Assembly: GCF_019303475.1 (NCBI RefSeq)
Contig: NZ_JABLSI010000013.1
Span: 98,071-162,070, forward strand
DNA length: 64,000 nt
From: Streptomyces sp. JJ38
GTDB lineage: Bacteria; Actinomycetota; Actinomycetes; Streptomycetales; Streptomycetaceae
Direction: 5' to 3'
The notes beneath the pieces were generated by a model, which ran no database searches, had not been told where the DNA came from, and saw only the letters and a list, made by a program, of their open reading frames with translations. Both the position numbers and the translations under genes were made by a program. This document shows, in pieces, positions 1-8,636 of this stretch (positions are counted from its first letter, which is position 1; every line of letters begins with the position of its first letter).

Positions 1-1028
1 GCGATCACTACCTGGAGGTCGAACTCGACCTGAGCGACGTCGTCTTCCTCGCGACGGCCAACGTCCTGGAGGCCATCCCGCAGCCCCTGCTGGACCGGAT
101 GGACCTCGTCCGCCTGGACGGTTACACGGAGGAGGAGAAGGTCACCATCGCCCGCGACCACCTGCTGCCCCGCCAGCTCGGCCTGGCCGGGCTGGACGCC
201 GACGAGGTGACCGTCACCGAGGAGGCACTGCGACGGCTCGCCGGCGAGTACACGCGGGAGGCCGGCGTCCGCTCCCTGGAGCGTCACCTCGCCCGGCTGC
301 TGCGCAAGGTCGTGGCGCGCGGCGAGCTGGGGGAGCAGCACCTGCCCGCCACGGTGGGGCCCGGGGAGCTGCGGGAGCTGCTCGGCCGCCCGCACCACAC
401 CCCCGAGTCCGCCCAGGACCCGGAGCGCCGCCGCACCGCCGTGCCGGGCGTGGCGACCGGGCTCGCCGTCACCGGGACCGGAGGCGACGTCCTCTACATC
501 GAGGCCTCGCTCGCCGACCCGGAGACGGGCGGCGCCGGGCTCACGCTGACCGGCCAGCTCGGGGACGTCATGAAGGAGTCCGGGCAGCTGGCCCTGTCCT
601 ACCTCCGCTCGCGGGGCGCCGAACTGGAGCTGCCCGTCGGGGATCTGAAGGAGCGCGGCGTCCATCTGCACGTCCCGGCCGGGGCCGTGCCCAAGGACGG
701 GCCGAGCGCGGGCATCACCATGATCACCGCCCTCGCCTCGCTGCTCGGCGGCCGCCAGGTGCGTCCCGACGTGGCGATGACCGGCGAGGTCTCGCTGACC
801 GGCCGGGTCCTGCCCATCGGGGGCGTCAAGCAGAAGCTGCTCGCGGCACACCGGGCCGGGATCACCGAGGTGATCATTCCGCGGCGCAACGAGCCGGACC
901 TGGACGACGTCCCCGAGGACGTCCTCGCCGGGCTCACCATCCACCCCGTCTCGGACGTGCGCCGGGTGCTGGAGCTGGCGTTGACGCCGGCGACGTCCGA
1001 CGGACACCGCGTCCCGCTGGCGGCGTGA
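1..1028 (+). CDS. lon: ATP-dependent protease Lon, C-terminal part (5' end outside window)
   Basis: Cytosolic AAA+ serine protease that degrades misfolded and regulatory proteins. The frame is open from base 3 and enters within the ATPase module: the first residues read DHYLEVELDLSDVVFLATAN, followed by the sensor region DRMD. The proteolytic domain shows both members of the Ser-Lys dyad: Ser in PKDGPSAG (codon 705-707) and Lys in GGVKQK (codon 828-830). About 340 residues are present, fitting the C-terminal half of a LonA-type protein of roughly 800 residues. An internal ATG at 99 is not the start. The gene ends 165 bases before a MarR gene on the same strand. Identification is secure; only the N-terminal part is missing. 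Confidence 0.95.
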   Translation, partial: DHYLEVELDLSDVVFLATANVLEAIPQPLLDRMDLVRLDGYTEEEKVTIARDHLLPRQLGLAGLDADEVTVTEEALRRLAGEYTREAGVRSLERHLARLLRKVVARGELGEQHLPATVGPGELRELLGRPHHTPESAQDPERRRTAVPGVATGLAVTGTGGDVLYIEASLADPETGGAGLTLTGQLGDVMKESGQLALSYLRSRGAELELPVGDLKERGVHLHVPAGAVPKDGPSAGITMITALASLLGGRQVRPDVAMTGEVSLTGRVLPIGGVKQKLLAAHRAGITEVIIPRRNEPDLDDVPEDVLAGLTIHPVSDVRRVLELALTPATSDGHRVPLAA

Positions 1029-1193
1029 CCCTCGCGCCCCGGTGCCCACGTCCTCCCGCGGGGCGCGGGCCCCGGGGAGCGGCCCGGCACGACGGCGGAG
1101 CCGTCCGTGAAACCCTGCGTAATACTGGCGTGACGGCCGAGAAGACCGGGACGCGAGAAGCCCGAGCCCGGACGCCGGGAAGGAGAAGCCGAC

Positions 1194-1649
1194 ATGAGCC
1201 ACGGGTCCGCCCCCGAGGTGCTCGACCTCGAACGCGAGCTGTCGGTCCTGCTCCGGCGGGCCCGCGCGTCCTCGGGTGAGATGGCCCGTGCGGTCCACCC
1301 GGACCTGGAGCCGTCCGCCTACGGGATCATGCTGCGCCTGGACGAGGCCGGGGCGCTGCGCGCCACCGAACTGGCCGGCTACTTCGGCGTCGGCAAGGGC
1401 ACGATGAGCCGTCAGCTCAGCGCGCTGGAGGCACTCGGCCTGCTCGTGCGCACCCCCGACCCCGCCGACGGCCGGGCCTTTCTCGTCGATCTCACGACCG
1501 AGGGCCGGGAACGCTTCGCCCGCGTGCGGCAGGCCCGGCGCGAGCGCTATCTGCGCAAGCTCGCGGACTGGGAACGCTCGGACATCGCCGAGCTGGCCCG
1601 CCTCCTCCACCGCCTCAACACCCCGGAGGACGCCGAGAGCCAGTCCTGA
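1194..1649 (+). CDS. MarR-family transcriptional regulator
   Basis: A 151-residue winged-helix regulator of the usual MarR size. The segment around residues 50-100 (ATELAGYFGVGKGTMSRQLS followed by the wing region with the DPADGR turn) is the typical recognition helix and beta-wing. The ATG at 1194 is preceded by GGAAGGAGAA, which decides the start. It follows lon in the same direction and converges with the PP2C-like gene downstream. Ligand and targets are unknown. Confidence 0.88.
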   Translation: MSHGSAPEVLDLERELSVLLRRARASSGEMARAVHPDLEPSAYGIMLRLDEAGALRATELAGYFGVGKGTMSRQLSALEALGLLVRTPDPADGRAFLVDLTTEGRERFARVRQARRERYLRKLADWERSDIAELARLLHRLNTPEDAESQS

Positions 1650-1673
1650 GCGCCGGGTGGAGCCCCGGCCCCT

Positions 1674-2471
1674 TCAGAACACGACGAGGGCGGCGGTCGC
1701 GTCGTCCCGCGCCTTGCCCCGGGGGTGGGTGACGCCGTCCGGGTCGGCCGCCTCGGCCGCCCGCACCTGGGAGACCACCGCCTCCGGGCCGTGCTCGCGC
1801 AGCGCGGTGCTCAGCGCCGTCCAGTCGCCGAGGGCGAAGGTCTCGGTCCAGCGGGCGGCGCCGTCCGTCAGGGCGGCCAGCGAGCGGAGCCGGGCACGCG
1901 GCGTCGTCCCGGTGACGGCCCGTTCGGCGACGGCCGGGTCGGCGGCGGCGGTGAAGAATCCGTCGGCCACGTTGCGCAGCGCCTCGATCCGGGCGGCCCG
2001 CCCGCCCGGCGGCGCGGTGCGGGCCAGGGCACGCACCCGGTCCAGCCGGTCGTCCAGGACGGGCGCCACCGTCCCGTCGGCGGACTCGAGCAGCAGCACG
2101 GAGTCGGAGAGGACCAGATGCTCGACGACGTCCCCGTCCCACCGCACGACGATCACCGTCGCCTGGGGGGTGCGCCTGTGAGAAAGGTCACAGGTTGAAC
2201 GGTGCTCGGAGGAGGTACGCAGCACTGCCGCGGCCAGGCACTGGGCCAGCGTCATATCCCGGCGCGAAGCGGACAGTTCCAGCAAACCACCGCCCAGCCG
2301 CGCCGTGTACCACGGGACGCCGTGGCGGCAGCCGTCGGGACCGTCGGGCGGCGTCACCCCGTCCAGGACGACGACGGCGCCGCCGAGGCCGTCCCCCGGC
2401 AGGATCGCCGAAACGAGGTCCTCGTTGGGGACTTCACCGCTTCCCGGCCGGGTGGTCATCTCCACGCGCAT
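1674..2471 (-). CDS. PP2C-like protein of unknown role
   Basis: A 265-residue protein with the layout of a PP2C/SpoIIE-type phosphatase: PNED near residue 16, VVVLDGVT near 34, a central VLSDSVLL block, LAALTDGAARW near 205 and a terminal DDATAALVVF strand. The metal-binding Asp/Gly pairs are only partly canonical (LDGV rather than DGHGG), so activity is uncertain. No membrane segment or additional domain is visible. It is convergent with the MarR gene and divergent from the conservon. Fold assignment rests on motif spacing. Confidence 0.6.
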   Translation of the reverse strand: MRVEMTTRPGSGEVPNEDLVSAILPGDGLGGAVVVLDGVTPPDGPDGCRHGVPWYTARLGGGLLELSASRRDMTLAQCLAAAVLRTSSEHRSTCDLSHRRTPQATVIVVRWDGDVVEHLVLSDSVLLLESADGTVAPVLDDRLDRVRALARTAPPGGRAARIEALRNVADGFFTAAADPAVAERAVTGTTPRARLRSLAALTDGAARWTETFALGDWTALSTALREHGPEAVVSQVRAAEAADPDGVTHPRGKARDDATAALVVF

Positions 2472-2883
2472 GGTGCCAGTGTGCCCAAGCCACGCCCGGT
2501 GGCGGTGCCGTGGCGCCGGAGGGATGCCGACATCGCCCTCGCGTGGGGTGCCGCCAGGTCCATACCACGTCGGGGGCTCGCTGTTCGTGGGTCTTTCCGC
2601 CTGGATCTCCCGGAATCAAGCGGTCCGTGAAACTGCGGGTGCGCATCCTGTCACGCCCCGGCACAGGTTCCAAGCCCCAAAGTCCCGCCCGCCACCCGGT
2701 CGGAGGCGCTCGGAGTTGTTCCACGTCACATCGGTGAGGTTCACTTTTTCGAGTGGCCGGGAAGACGAAGTCCCACCCGCGTCCGAAGGACCCATGCAGG
2801 GTCAGATGCCGTCATGCGGTGTGGCGTTGCCCTGCCGCGCCGTAGGAGTCGCCGACCGGAGCCGTCCGGGCGGCGGAAGGAGA

Positions 2884-5700
2884 ATGCGAGCACGGGTGGG
2901 GATGCAGCGACTTCGAGTCGGCCGCCGCGGTCGGCAGGCCGACGCCCAGGACGTCCCCGGACGCCGGGCCCGCGTGCGCAACCGACTGCTCGCCTCGGTG
3001 GCCCTGTGCACCGTGGCCGTGCTCGCCGCCGGGGTACCCAGTGTCGTCGCGGGAACCTCCGACGTGGCCGAGTCCCAGGAGCTGGTCGACCGGGCCGACG
3101 TGGCGCGCCGCGCCGTCTCCCTGGCCCACGCCGTCGCCGACGAGCGGGACGGCGTCGTCCGCACCCTCGCCGAGCGCGGCGCCGACAGCGCCCCCGAGGT
3201 GCCCGAGGCCGACGTACCGGAGTCCGGAGTTCCGGACCCGGGCGTCCAGGACCCCGGCCTCCCCGAGTCCACGGTGCCCGGCACCGGCGTCCCCGGAACC
3301 GTCGGCGCGACCGCCACCCCCGGGACGGCGGGTGGAACCGGTACGGCCGCCACCGTCGCGCACCCGGCCGCCCACACCACCACCGGCGACCGCTCGGAGG
3401 ACGGACCCGACGCCGCCCAGCGCTCCCGTGTGGATCGCAAGGTCGCCGAGCTGCGCCCCGAACTGCCCGGCGACGTCAGGGCCCTGGTCGACCGTCTGCC
3501 CGAGCTGCGCCAGCAGGCCGAGGCGGCCACGGGCGGGGCCGAGGACGCGCAGGCCGCCTACTCCGGCTACACCGCCATCGTGATCGCCCTCGGCGGTGTC
3601 TCCGAGGACGCCGCCGGCGCGCTGCCCGCCCGGGCCCGTGACGACGTCGCCGCCGCCGGTACCGCCGTCGCGCTGCCGTACCTCGGCCGGGCCGTCGCCG
3701 AGGCCTCCGGCACCCGCGGACTGCTCCTCGGCGCCCTCACCGCGCAGGACGGCGACAGTCGCCTCGTCGCCACCGCCCAGGAGGCCCGCGTCCGCGAGCA
3801 GACGGCCCTCGCCGACTTCGAGCGCCACGCCCCCGACACCACCCGCGAGCGGTTCTCCAGCACCGTCAACGGCACCGACGTGACGACGGCGGAGACATAC
3901 CTCGGCCGCCTGGCCGACCGGCCCCGGCTGGACGACGCCGAACTCGACGTCGACCAGGAGCGCGTGGCCTCCACGCTGACGGCCCGTGTCGACCGCATGC
4001 GCGGCCTGCACTCCTCGCTGGCGGGCGCCGAGGTCGCCCGTCTCGAGCAGCTCCGCGACGACGACGTCACCGCTCTCCAGCTGCGGTTCGCCCTGCTCGG
4101 TGCCGCTGTGCTGCTGGCCGCCGGGGTCAGCATCAGCACCGCGCGCTCCATGGCCCGTCCCCTGGCCGCCGTGCGGCGCGGCTCCCAGCGGGTGGCCGCC
4201 GATCCCGTCGCCGAGGAACCGGTGAGGTACACCGGGAGCAACGACGAGTTCGCGGACGTCGTACGCGCCGTCAACGCCCTGCGGGAGGCGGCGGTGGCGC
4301 TGGCGGAGCGGGCGGGGGCCGCCGAGGCCGACGCCGCCGAGCAGGCCGCCGCCCGGGACCGGCTCAGCGCGGAGCACCGGCGGCTGACCACCGAACAGGC
4401 GGCCCTCCGCGAGGAGCTGGACGGGCTGTCCAGCGCCGTCCACGGTACGTTCGTCCGGCTCGCCCTGCGCAGCCTCGGCCTCGTCGAACGGCAGCTCGCG
4501 CTGATCGAGTCCATGGAGGAGAAGGAGGACGAGCCCGGACGGCTGGCCACCCTCTTCAGGCTCGACCACATGGCCACCCGCATGCGTCGGCACGGCGAGA
4601 ACCTGCTCCTCATGGCCGGCGCCGAGCACACGGCCTCGGGCCACCACCCGCAGCCGGTCTCCCTGCTGGACGTCCTCCGCGCCGCCGTCAGCGAGATCGA
4701 GCGCTACGAGCGGGTCGAACTGACGTCCCTGCCGCCGCACGCCCAGGTCGCCGGGCACGCGGCCGACGACGTCAGCCACCTCGTCGCCGAACTGCTGGAC
4801 AACGCCACCTCCTTCTCGCCGCCCGACGCCGACGTCGAGCTCTCCGGCTGGCTGCTGGAGAACGGCGAGGTCATGCTCTCCGTCCAGGACACGGGCATCG
4901 GCATGGCCGCCGACCGCCTCGTGGAGCTCAACGAACTGCTCGGCGAGCCCGCGGACCGGCGTCCCCCGGCCCCGGAGGGGCGCGACGAGCTGGGCCTCGG
5001 GCTCTACGTCGTCGCCCGGCTCGCCGCCCGGCACGGCATCCGGGTGCAGCTGCGCGCCCAGCGGGAGGGCGGTATCACCGCCGTCGCGGTCCTGCCCAGC
5101 GCACTGCTGCCCGACCGCCCGGCGCCCGGCACCACCGGGACCGTCGAGGCAGGCACGGCGACGGCGACGGGCATGCCCGGCTCCGTCGCGGAGGCCAACT
5201 CCAACACGTTGCCCACCCGTCCCGGCCGCCGCTTCGCTCTCCGCAAGACGCAGCCGGAGCCGACGCCCGCGCCGGCGCCGGAGTCGACGCCGGAGCCCGA
5301 TCCGACGCCCGCGCCGGAGCCGTCCGCGCCCGAGGGCGTCCGCCTGCCCGGGCAGGCGCACGAGCCGGACGAGCACGCCAGGGCGCAGGAGGAACCGCCG
5401 ACGACCCGGCGGCTCACGGACAAGGGGCTGCCCAAGCGCACCCCGCACGTCAGCGCCCCGACGGCCGGGCCCGCCACCGGCGGTGCGGCCCGGAGCGGGG
5501 TGAACGCCGAGGAGCTGCGCAGACGGCTCGGCGGCTTCCAGCGCGGCGCCCGTGCGGGCCTGCGTGAGGCGGCGGCTCAACTCGCCGCCGACACACCGTC
5601 CGACGCCCCGCCCGAGCGGGACTCGGGCAGCGCACAGGAAACTTCCAGCGACCGCGCGGGGGCGGACGACATGGGTGGCACCGAGGAGGCACGTCAGTGA
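2884..5700 (+). CDS. Conservon sensor histidine kinase-like protein (CvnA type)
   Basis: Membrane-anchored sensor of a conservon, the actinobacterial signalling set of kinase-like protein, Roadblock, DUF742 and Ras-like GTPase. Starting at 2884 it has 938 residues: a basic N-terminus, a first hydrophobic segment (LLASVALCTVAVLAAGV), a long extracytoplasmic region resembling NIT-type sensors with a Pro/Gly-rich insert, a second hydrophobic segment near nt 4090-4145, a HAMP-like linker, and a GHKL ATPase domain with N box ELLDNATSFS and G boxes DTGIGM and LGLGLYVV. A long Pro/Glu-rich tail follows. The frame is open further upstream, but GGAAGGAG at 2875-2882 argues for ATG 2884, or possibly GTG 2896. 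It overlaps the next gene by ATGA. Confidence 0.85.
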   Translation: MRARVGMQRLRVGRRGRQADAQDVPGRRARVRNRLLASVALCTVAVLAAGVPSVVAGTSDVAESQELVDRADVARRAVSLAHAVADERDGVVRTLAERGADSAPEVPEADVPESGVPDPGVQDPGLPESTVPGTGVPGTVGATATPGTAGGTGTAATVAHPAAHTTTGDRSEDGPDAAQRSRVDRKVAELRPELPGDVRALVDRLPELRQQAEAATGGAEDAQAAYSGYTAIVIALGGVSEDAAGALPARARDDVAAAGTAVALPYLGRAVAEASGTRGLLLGALTAQDGDSRLVATAQEARVREQTALADFERHAPDTTRERFSSTVNGTDVTTAETYLGRLADRPRLDDAELDVDQERVASTLTARVDRMRGLHSSLAGAEVARLEQLRDDDVTALQLRFALLGAAVLLAAGVSISTARSMARPLAAVRRGSQRVAADPVAEEPVRYTGSNDEFADVVRAVNALREAAVALAERAGAAEADAAEQAAARDRLSAEHRRLTTEQAALREELDGLSSAVHGTFVRLALRSLGLVERQLALIESMEEKEDEPGRLATLFRLDHMATRMRRHGENLLLMAGAEHTASGHHPQPVSLLDVLRAAVSEIERYERVELTSLPPHAQVAGHAADDVSHLVAELLDNATSFSPPDADVELSGWLLENGEVMLSVQDTGIGMAADRLVELNELLGEPADRRPPAPEGRDELGLGLYVVARLAARHGIRVQLRAQREGGITAVAVLPSALLPDRPAPGTTGTVEAGTATATGMPGSVAEANSNTLPTRPGRRFALRKTQPEPTPAPAPESTPEPDPTPAPEPSAPEGVRLPGQAHEPDEHARAQEEPPTTRRLTDKGLPKRTPHVSAPTAGPATGGAARSGVNAEELRRRLGGFQRGARAGLREAAAQLAADTPSDAPPERDSGSAQETSSDRAGADDMGGTEEARQ

Positions 5701-6185
5701 ACGCGTCGACCACCGCGCACACACGCCGCAGCGAGGCGGACAACCTGCGCTGGCTACTGGCCAACCTGGTCGAGGAGGTGCCCGGCATCCGTTCGGTCGC
5801 CGTGGTCTCCTCCGACGGGCTGCTCCTGCTCTCCTCCGACCCGGGGCTGGCCACCGCGGGGAAGGACCCGGAGGGGCCGGGCACCGGGCCGAAGGGTTCG
5901 AGCGCAGACCTGGCCACGATCGTCTCCGGCGTCGGCTCGCTGACGACGGGTGCCGCGAAGCTCATGGAGGGCGGGACGGTCACCCAGACGATGGTGTCCA
6001 TGGACGAGGGCGCGCTGTTCGTCATGTCCATCAGCGACGGTTCCCTGCTGGGCGCGTACGCGACCCCCGACTGCGACATGGACGTCGTCGGCTACCACAT
6101 GGCCCTCTTCGTGGGGCGTGCCGGGCACGTGCTCACGCCCGAACTCCGCACCGAACTGCGCAAGTCGATGGAGCTGGACCAGTGA
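5697..6185 (+). CDS. Roadblock/LC7 domain protein (CvnB type)
   Basis: A 162-residue single-domain Roadblock/LC7 protein. In conservons this component associates with the kinase-like and GTPase partners at the membrane. Visible family features are the start LRWLLANLVEEVPGIRSVAV, the VSSDGLLLL strand and the central GALFVMSISDGSLLGAYA. The start codon overlaps the kinase stop by ATGA, and the stop overlaps the GTG start of the DUF742 gene, so translation is probably coupled along the operon. It is somewhat longer than typical because of a Gly/Pro-rich insertion near residue 55. Confidence 0.9.
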   Translation: MNASTTAHTRRSEADNLRWLLANLVEEVPGIRSVAVVSSDGLLLLSSDPGLATAGKDPEGPGTGPKGSSADLATIVSGVGSLTTGAAKLMEGGTVTQTMVSMDEGALFVMSISDGSLLGAYATPDCDMDVVGYHMALFVGRAGHVLTPELRTELRKSMELDQ

Positions 6186-6601
6186 CCTCCCATCTTCCCC
6201 TGCCCGTGCGGGGCGCGGTCGCCGACCGCAGGCCCGCCCGGGTCCGTCCCTACTCGCTCACCGGCGGCCGGACCCGGTTCGGACACGTCCTGCTGGTGGA
6301 GACCTTCGTCGCCGCCATCGAGGCCCCCGAGCCGCTGCGCGAGCTGCCGGGGCTGAGCCGCGAGGGTCTGCGTGACCGGGTGATGCCGGAGATGCGGGCG
6401 ATCGTCGAGCTCTGCCGGCGCATGCGTACCGTCGCCGAGATCGCCGCCGTGCTCCGGATGCCGCTCGGCGTCGTCCGCGTCCTTCTCAGCGACCTGGCCG
6501 ACCAGGGCCGTATCCGGGTCTACGGAACCGGCCGGGAGACGGCAGGGCGCCCCGACCGTGCACTACTGGAAAGGGTGTTGGGTGGACTTCGCAGGCTCTG
6601 A
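6182..6601 (+). CDS. DUF742 protein (CvnC type)
   Basis: A 139-residue DUF742 protein, the third conservon component. The family signature VRPYSLTGGRT is near the N-terminus. The C-terminal half has a winged-helix-like pattern (VAEIAAVLRMPLGVVRVLLSDLADQGRIRV). The GTG start at 6182 overlaps the stop of the Roadblock gene (GTGA), and the 3' end overlaps the GTPase start by about 20 bases. Its molecular role is unknown; by its place in the set it probably acts as an adaptor or DNA-binding partner. Confidence 0.88.
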   Translation: MTSHLPLPVRGAVADRRPARVRPYSLTGGRTRFGHVLLVETFVAAIEAPEPLRELPGLSREGLRDRVMPEMRAIVELCRRMRTVAEIAAVLRMPLGVVRVLLSDLADQGRIRVYGTGRETAGRPDRALLERVLGGLRRL

Positions 6602-7286
6602 CACCGCACCGACCGCTCGAACCGCCCCGGCGACGGACGCGGCGTCCCCGGCCGGGGCCGGTGTGCTGACCGGCCCCGCGCCCCTGCCCCCGGTGGAGCC
6701 CGCCGAGGAGCTCCGGGACTGGCAGCGGGACACCTCGCGCGCGCCCATAGCGACGAAGATCGTCGTGGCCGGTGGCTTCGGCGTCGGCAAGACGACGTTC
6801 GTCGGCGCCGTCTCCGAGATCGAGCCGCTCACCACCGAGGCGGTGATGACGCGGGCCAGCGAGCAGACCGACGACCTGGACGCCACCCCGGAGAAGACGA
6901 CGACGACCGTCGCCATGGACTTCGGGCGCATCACGCTCGACGCCGACCTCGTGCTCTACCTCTTCGGCACGCCGGGCCAGCAGCGGTTCTGGTTCATGTG
7001 GGACGACATCGTGCGCGGCGCGATCGGCGCGATCGTCATGGCCGACACCCGCCGCCTGGACGACTGCTTCCCGGCGCTGGACTACTTCGAGAGCTGCGGC
7101 CTCCCCTACATCGTGGCCGTCAACCACTTCGAGGGCACGCACCGCCACGACGTCGCCGACGTGCGCGAGGCGCTGTCCGTGTCCGAGGACGTCCCTGTGG
7201 TGATCATGGACGCGCGGCGCACCGACAGCGTCGTCGAGTCCCTGTCCGCTCTCGTCGGCCACGCGGTGGACCTGACCCCCGCCTGA
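6582..7286 (+). CDS. Conservon Ras-like GTPase (CvnD type)
   Basis: Small GTP-binding protein, 234 residues from GTG 6582, chosen because GGAAAGG lies seven bases upstream; a longer frame exists but lacks a better site. The P-loop GGFGVGKTT is near residue 63. Switch region TTTTVAMDFG, G3-like FGTPGQQRF, MADTRR and a final VNHFEG block (in place of NKxD) follow, as expected for the MglA/Cvn branch. It closes the four-gene conservon, and an FAD monooxygenase follows after about 120 bases. Confidence 0.9.
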   Translation: MDFAGSDTAPTARTAPATDAASPAGAGVLTGPAPLPPVEPAEELRDWQRDTSRAPIATKIVVAGGFGVGKTTFVGAVSEIEPLTTEAVMTRASEQTDDLDATPEKTTTTVAMDFGRITLDADLVLYLFGTPGQQRFWFMWDDIVRGAIGAIVMADTRRLDDCFPALDYFESCGLPYIVAVNHFEGTHRHDVADVREALSVSEDVPVVIMDARRTDSVVESLSALVGHAVDLTPA

Positions 7287-7403
7287 CCCGCCACCGGGGT
7301 CCTCCCGCCACCGCCGGGCCCGTCCATCCGTCCGTCCACCAGCCAGCACGCCGGTCACCCCGGCGGTGCGACGCGCGCAAGAGTTACGAGGAGAGCTTCG
7401 ATC

Positions 7404-8636
7404 ATGCGCAGAATACTCATCGTGGGAGCCGGACAAGCCGGTCTCCAGCTCGCGCTCGGTCTGCAGGCGCAGGGCTACGACGTCACGGTCATGTCCAACC
7501 GGACCGCGGACGAGATCCGGGGCGGCCGGGTCATGTCCACCCAGTGCATGTTCGACCGCGCGCTCCAGCACGAGCGGGACACCCAGATCAACTTCTGGGA
7601 GAGCCAGGCTCCCCGCATCGAGGGCCTCGGCGTGTCGATCGCCGCGCCCGACGCCTCCCGTCCCGTCGACTGGCTCGGCCGTCTCGACGGCTACGCGCAG
7701 TCCGTGGACCAGCGGCTCAAGATGGCCGGCTGGCTCGAGACCTTCGCCCAGCGCGGCGGCCAGCTCGTCGTCCACGGCGCCGCCGTCTCCGACCTGGACT
7801 TCTTCGCCCGGACCTACGACCTCGTCCTCGTCGCCGCGGGCAAGGGCGAGCTCGTGTCGATGTTCGCCCGGGACGCCGCCCGTTCGCCCTACGACGCCCC
7901 GCAGCGCGCCCTGGCCGTCTCCTACGTCCACGGCCTCGGGCCGCGTCCGGAGCACCCGGAGACCGAGGCCGTGCGCTGCAACCTCGTCCCCGGCGTCGGC
8001 GAGCTGTTCGTCATGCCGTGTCTGACGACGTCCGGGCGCTGCGACATCCTGTTCTGGGAGGGGGTGCCCGGGGGCCCGCTCGACGTCTTCCAGGACGTCA
8101 AGGACCCGGCCGAGCACCTGGCGACCACGCTCGAACTGATGGAGAAGTTCCTCCCCTGGGAGTACGCGCGGGCCACGAACGTCGAGCTGACGGACGCGGG
8201 CGGCACGCTCGCCGGCCGCTACGCCCCCACCGTGCGCAAGCCCGTCGGACGGCTGCCCGGCGGCGGTGCCGTGCTGGGCGTCGCCGATGTCGTGGTCGCC
8301 AACGACCCGATCACCGGGCAGGGCTCCAACTCCGCCTCCAAGTGCGCCGCCTCCTACCTCGCCTCGATCGTCGAGCACGGTGACCGGCCGTTCGACGAGG
8401 AGTGGATGCAGGCCACCTTCGACCGCTACTGGGAGACGGCCCAGCACGTCACCAAGTGGACGAACGCCATGCTCGCCCCGCCGCCCGAGCACGTGGTGAA
8501 CCTGCTGGGCGCGGCGGGGCAGCTCCAGCCCGTCGCCGACCGGTTCGCGAACGGCTTCAACGACCCGGCGGACTTCGAGGAATGGTTCTTCGATCCCGCC
8601 AAGGCGGAGGCCTACCTCGCCTCGGTCACCGGCTGA
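7404..8636 (+). CDS. FAD-dependent monooxygenase, styrene/indole monooxygenase-like
   Basis: A 410-residue flavoprotein resembling the StyA group of two-component monooxygenases, which take reduced FAD from a separate reductase. The N-terminal Rossmann motif VGAGQAGLQLALGL binds the ADP part of FAD; a second nucleotide contact LVAAGKGEL lies near residue 145. The C-terminal GVADVVVANDPITGQGSNSA block matches the family. GAGGAGA precedes ATG 7404. It follows the conservon in the same orientation, where other conservons often carry a P450, so it may be the effector enzyme. No reductase gene is visible nearby. Substrate unknown. Confidence 0.8.
   Translation: MRRILIVGAGQAGLQLALGLQAQGYDVTVMSNRTADEIRGGRVMSTQCMFDRALQHERDTQINFWESQAPRIEGLGVSIAAPDASRPVDWLGRLDGYAQSVDQRLKMAGWLETFAQRGGQLVVHGAAVSDLDFFARTYDLVLVAAGKGELVSMFARDAARSPYDAPQRALAVSYVHGLGPRPEHPETEAVRCNLVPGVGELFVMPCLTTSGRCDILFWEGVPGGPLDVFQDVKDPAEHLATTLELMEKFLPWEYARATNVELTDAGGTLAGRYAPTVRKPVGRLPGGGAVLGVADVVVANDPITGQGSNSASKCAASYLASIVEHGDRPFDEEWMQATFDRYWETAQHVTKWTNAMLAPPPEHVVNLLGAAGQLQPVADRFANGFNDPADFEEWFFDPAKAEAYLASVTG

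Noticed and set aside
2305..2883. N-terminal extension of the conservon kinase
   Set aside because: The frame is open but overlaps the divergent PP2C gene, is Arg/Pro-rich, and a GGAAGGAG site lies just before 2884.
2812..5724. 970-codon open frame on the minus strand
   Set aside because: Lies fully antisense to the conservon kinase; composition is Gly/Arg/Val-rich without any family motif. Typical shadow frame of high-GC coding DNA.
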